Assembly (NCBI GenBank): GCA_963969595.1
Contig: OZ018410.1
Location: forward strand, 38,111,413-38,175,412
Origin: Neckera pumila
Lineage: Eukaryota; Streptophyta; Bryopsida; Hypnales; Neckeraceae
DNA length: 64,000 bases
Direction of reading: 5' to 3'
The number at the start of each line of letters is the position of its first letter. Position 1 is the first letter of the stretch. A model generated the notes under the pieces. It made no database searches. It saw nothing but the letters and a program-made list of their open reading frames with translations, and had not been told where the DNA came from. Shown piece by piece: positions 61,001 to 64,000 of the stretch. Position numbers and translations under genes: made by a program.

Positions 61001-61836
61001 AAATTAGATATCTTCTACTGATTTGAATTAAATGCAACCGTCATATGTATTAAAAAATTTAAATAAATTCAAGCTATTTTCTATTAAATTATTATCACTT
61101 TAAATGTTGCTATGCAAATTGTGAGCTCCCAATTTGTCACTTGGGACTTATAATTTTGTTTTTTTAAAAACAAAGTGCCTTGAATGCTGCTATGGAAATT
61201 GTATTCCATACAGAACGTACAATTGATAATTTAAAGAACTTAAGTTGAATTTGTAGAGTGCTATACTTGAGACCAAGTTTTGAAATAAGTCTAGTGTGAG
61301 TACAAAATTGGTTCTTATAATTTTTTGTTTGAACTTTGGTGTCCAACTTGAATTATTTGGTGAATATAATGTTTTTGAGTGACAATGATGACAATAGTCT
61401 ATTAGAAGAGAAGTTTAAAAGAAATTGTTCCAAGGCACCTATATTCACTTAAATTTTTGTATCTTTAATCCCAATAGAAAAAATTGTACATAAAATTATA
61501 AATATACAATAATCAAATGTAAAACTATAAATGAAAAAACGATACATATATTTAAAAAAATTATTGTAAAATTATAAATATATGAAAAAAAAATTATTAT
61601 AAATTGGGATTACTTTCTAATCAAATTTCATGTAAAATTCTATATATACGTTTTGCATAATTTATTCATATGTTGTCCAATTCTATGCATAACCTATTCA
61701 AATGGTGTTTGATTGGAGAGTTTTCTATCATTTTAGAATGCTCTTGAATTTATCTATAAGGTGATATTTTGGAGTAAATTTAATTTATGTGTGTAAAAGA
61801 AAAAAGACTTTATGGAGACTGTGAAAATAATAAAAA

Positions 61837-61839
<3 letters not shown>
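58046..61839. other. AT-rich intergenic DNA
   Basis: Nothing intact. Positions 58320-59240 are slightly GC-richer without a recognisable frame. At 61120-61165 is the second copy of the GAGCTCCCAATTTGTCACTTG block seen at 55979. Confidence 0.4.

Positions 61840-61869
<30 letters not shown>
61840..61869. repeat. (AT)n microsatellite
   Basis: About 15 AT units, directly downstream (on -) of the coding-like remnant at 61955-62860. Confidence 0.95.
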
Positions 61870-61875
<6 letters not shown>

Positions 61876-61954
61876 CATATAGTCAACAAAAAAGATATAT
61901 ATAGAATTATATATAACGACCTATATAATAAATCAAATGTGTACTCTTCACTCC

Positions 61955-62860
61955 GTCCCGTATAGGCCAAGATAGTGACGGTTCCGCCTATGTGGTTAGT
62001 ATAGATGTTCCTTTTTGAGAGGAACTGACCGATATCTGTAGTCCTTAGTTTGAGTCCTGGAATTATACAATCTTTAATGCTACCCTGAAGGGTCCAATTC
62101 GCATGATCTAAGAATTTCTGGATCAGAGGTTGGAGCTCGGGACTATTTGATTCTACGTTCTCATAAAAGAAACTTAAGTCCTCTTCCACTTCTATTGTCC
62201 TAGCCTTTGCTGCCACAGCAATTGCCGTTCAATTCCGTGCCCGTTGTAGTTGAAATCTCATGTACTTGCCACTCCAATGAAAAGACTGACGAGTAAACGT
62301 CAGAGCACTCTAAATCTCGATCGACGGTGCAAGCTCGTTCCTGATATGGACTGTAGCTGCAAATCTTGACAAGAAACTCTAACAATATTCGAGGAGGAGC
62401 TCCATAACAACCTTTGTAGTGTCGAATGCTCCATCTAGTGCTCTTGCAAGGCCTGTGATGCTAAACAAATCGTGTTTGTTACATAGTCGTCAAGCCGTCA
62501 ATTAGCATCTCTATCTGCACTGTCAGTTTGATCCGGATGTCGGATAGACAACTGAGGCGCATGTCGTCAGTTATGTCTGTCCAGCAATATAATAAATTTT
62601 ATAGTTGCGATAGCCAAATGCGGATAGTGCACGTCATGCTAAGCAAGTTATCAAACATCCGTTTGGGTATGGTAGACAGGATGTCATGATAAACCTTTTG
62701 ATAGACTTTGACCTTTGATAAACGATGGTCAAGGAGAAGTCCGCACTTCAAAGCTTCGTAGCCCGACTCATTGCACATGTTGTGCACAGAGTCTTCTCTG
62801 AACCTACGCGCGCGATGCTGCTCATCGCTGAATCTAAAGAGTAATACTCCATTTGTAGGA
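61955..62860 (-). pseudogene. Frameshifted coding remnant, unidentified
   Basis: GC is well above the flanks and long open pieces follow each other on - in different frames. About 80 codons end near 62599 (NMCNESGYEALKCGLLLDHR). Pieces around 62560-62390 include DDMRLSCLSDIRIKLTVQIE and LFSITGLARALDGAFDTTKV. Then come CSYSPYQERACTVDRDLE (62385-62200) and EEDLSFFYENVESNSPELQP (62216-61925). Stops and frame changes separate them. I do not recognise the family; it may be a dead gene or part of a transposon. Some of the breaks could be introns, but I could not build a consistent model. Confidence 0.45.
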
Positions 62861-63690
62861 AGTCAAATCCCATAATTGAAGAGGTTCCATTCGATCGGAA
62901 CCTCTGAGCTTATCTGTTCACGATATTGTCATATGAAGCGATTTATGATGGGCTTTACGTTCAGGATAGACCACTTCATACCAAAGAAAGAAACTCGGTA
63001 CAATTTAATGTCCATTGAGTAGAGAGCCTCAGACATAACCGAGACAAGGACATTGACCTGGTTTTTAGACAGTGTCAAATTATCTGTAACATATGTCAAT
63101 ATAAGGGTTTAGGGTTACATGGATGTCCTCAATTTTTTGACAAACTTTCTTATGACTAAAATTTGACCTACTCCCCTATTGTAAGGTATAACTTATCAAG
63201 TGGTAGAAAAAACCACCATTAAAATATCACAAATTACGAGGTATAGCAACTTTAACTTTTTGCGGGTGAATTGACTTTCTTTATTGAAGGCATTTTTGAA
63301 TTTGAAATATATCTACCCTATTGTTTGTAGGTATTGTGAATCCAATGATGGTATTAGTGTTTCCAAAAAAATTTAGGGTTGAACGTTGTAAGCGTTTTAA
63401 AAATGACTTTTAGAGTTGCTATTTCTGTAAAATTTAAGAATTTGAGAGATTAGAAGATATCTATCTCCTCATTTTCAAGGGTTGTGAACACAGTGGAGTA
63501 ATGAAAATTCATTAGAATGGGCTTTTTTTGGGAGATATGGCCGATTAGACTTTTAGAATCCCTAGAGTTGATTTTTTAAAGGTGATTCATTTTGGAGTTT
63601 TACAAGAAAGAAAATTTATAGGTATATGAATGGGTGTTTTGGATTAGTATGATACTTGTTGATACAACTTTGTATGCATGAGTTATGGAT
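62861..63690. other. AT-rich DNA flanking the remnant
   Basis: Positions 62861-63080 keep intermediate GC and may extend the remnant upstream. A short palindrome, AGGTTCCATTCGATCGGAACCT, stands at 62880-62902. Beyond 63100 nothing is visible. Confidence 0.35.
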
Positions 63691-63692
63691 GG

Positions 63693-64000
63693 TGTCGGAA
63701 CCTGAAAATCCACTTTTGCTAATTTAAAATATAAATGAAGGAATAATATTCTTCTTAGCAGTAAATTTTTTTTATTTTAAGATAGTTATAGACCGTCTAA
63801 TGTTTAGAACCGGAAATCGGAAGTGGACTGATCAGGAATCGATGTAAAGGCTAACCAAATGTACCGAAGACAAGGAACCGGAGTTCGAATTTGCTTAGAC
63901 CGGACTAGAAAAGGGGTAACAGGAACCGGCATCCAACGGTGACCTACTTAACCCTAGGGAACTACGGGAACGTTCTAATCATTAGTGAACGGAAATCATA
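63693..64000 (+). repeat. Possible LTR-like start, cut by window end
   Basis: TGTCGGAACCTGAAAATCC near 63692 resembles the start of plant LTRs (TG..., GGAACC). GC rises toward the end, with repeated GGAACCGG-type motifs at 63808, 63876 and 63922. The other end lies outside the window, so this is only a suggestion. Confidence 0.25.

Overview
This is a nuclear window from a land plant, probably a seed-free one such as a moss or other bryophyte. That placement is an inference. It rests on spliced GT-AG genes with short introns, GC-rich 5' leaders full of trinucleotide repeats, a plant HK1-type osmosensor kinase, a plant PUM12-clade Pumilio protein and a PAS-receiver protein type I do not know from flowering plants. 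About 80% of the window is AT-rich, non-coding and transposon-derived.

Layout. 1-4.4 kb: AT-rich DNA with copies of a TTAA-bounded repeat family. 4.4-11.6 kb: a complete Pumilio/CCCH zinc-finger gene on + (CDS 6392-10395, 5 coding exons, 969 aa) with a 5'UTR intron. 11.6-20.9 kb: repeats, including four TTAA-bounded elements and a fold-back MITE. 20.99-26 kb: a gene on - (CDS 24953-20992, 10 exons in my model, 578 aa) encoding one PAS domain and a C-terminal receiver domain with no kinase core. 26.3-35.2 kb: a 1.1-kb TTAA element, a 1.6-kb CACTA-type non-autonomous element and a MITE with 24-bp inverted ends. 35.3-46.8 kb: a complete hybrid histidine kinase of the AHK1 class on + (CDS about 38313-46029, 14 exons, about 1462 aa). 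46.8-64 kb: AT-rich repeats, fold-backs, a 170-bp tandem array, microsatellites and a frameshifted coding remnant near 62 kb; I found no intact gene there.

The exon models were built by hand from splice signals. Reading frame and intron phase are continuous through all three genes, which supports them strongly. Two of the three genes belong to the phosphorelay system. The PAS-receiver gene and the HK1 kinase lie next to each other, head to head, about 10-13 kb apart, so a functional link is worth testing. The Pumilio gene encodes an RNA-binding post-transcriptional regulator and has no evident mechanistic tie to its neighbours, apart from UGUANAU-like motifs in the kinase 3' region.

The most novel-looking items are: (1) the PAS-receiver protein and its linkage to HK1; (2) the CCCH finger in a PUM12-type protein; (3) a family of roughly 0.6-1.1 kb non-autonomous elements flanked by TTAA with CCCCTAAA termini, which fits piggyBac-like target use; (4) one of these elements sitting exactly between two 105-bp direct repeats.
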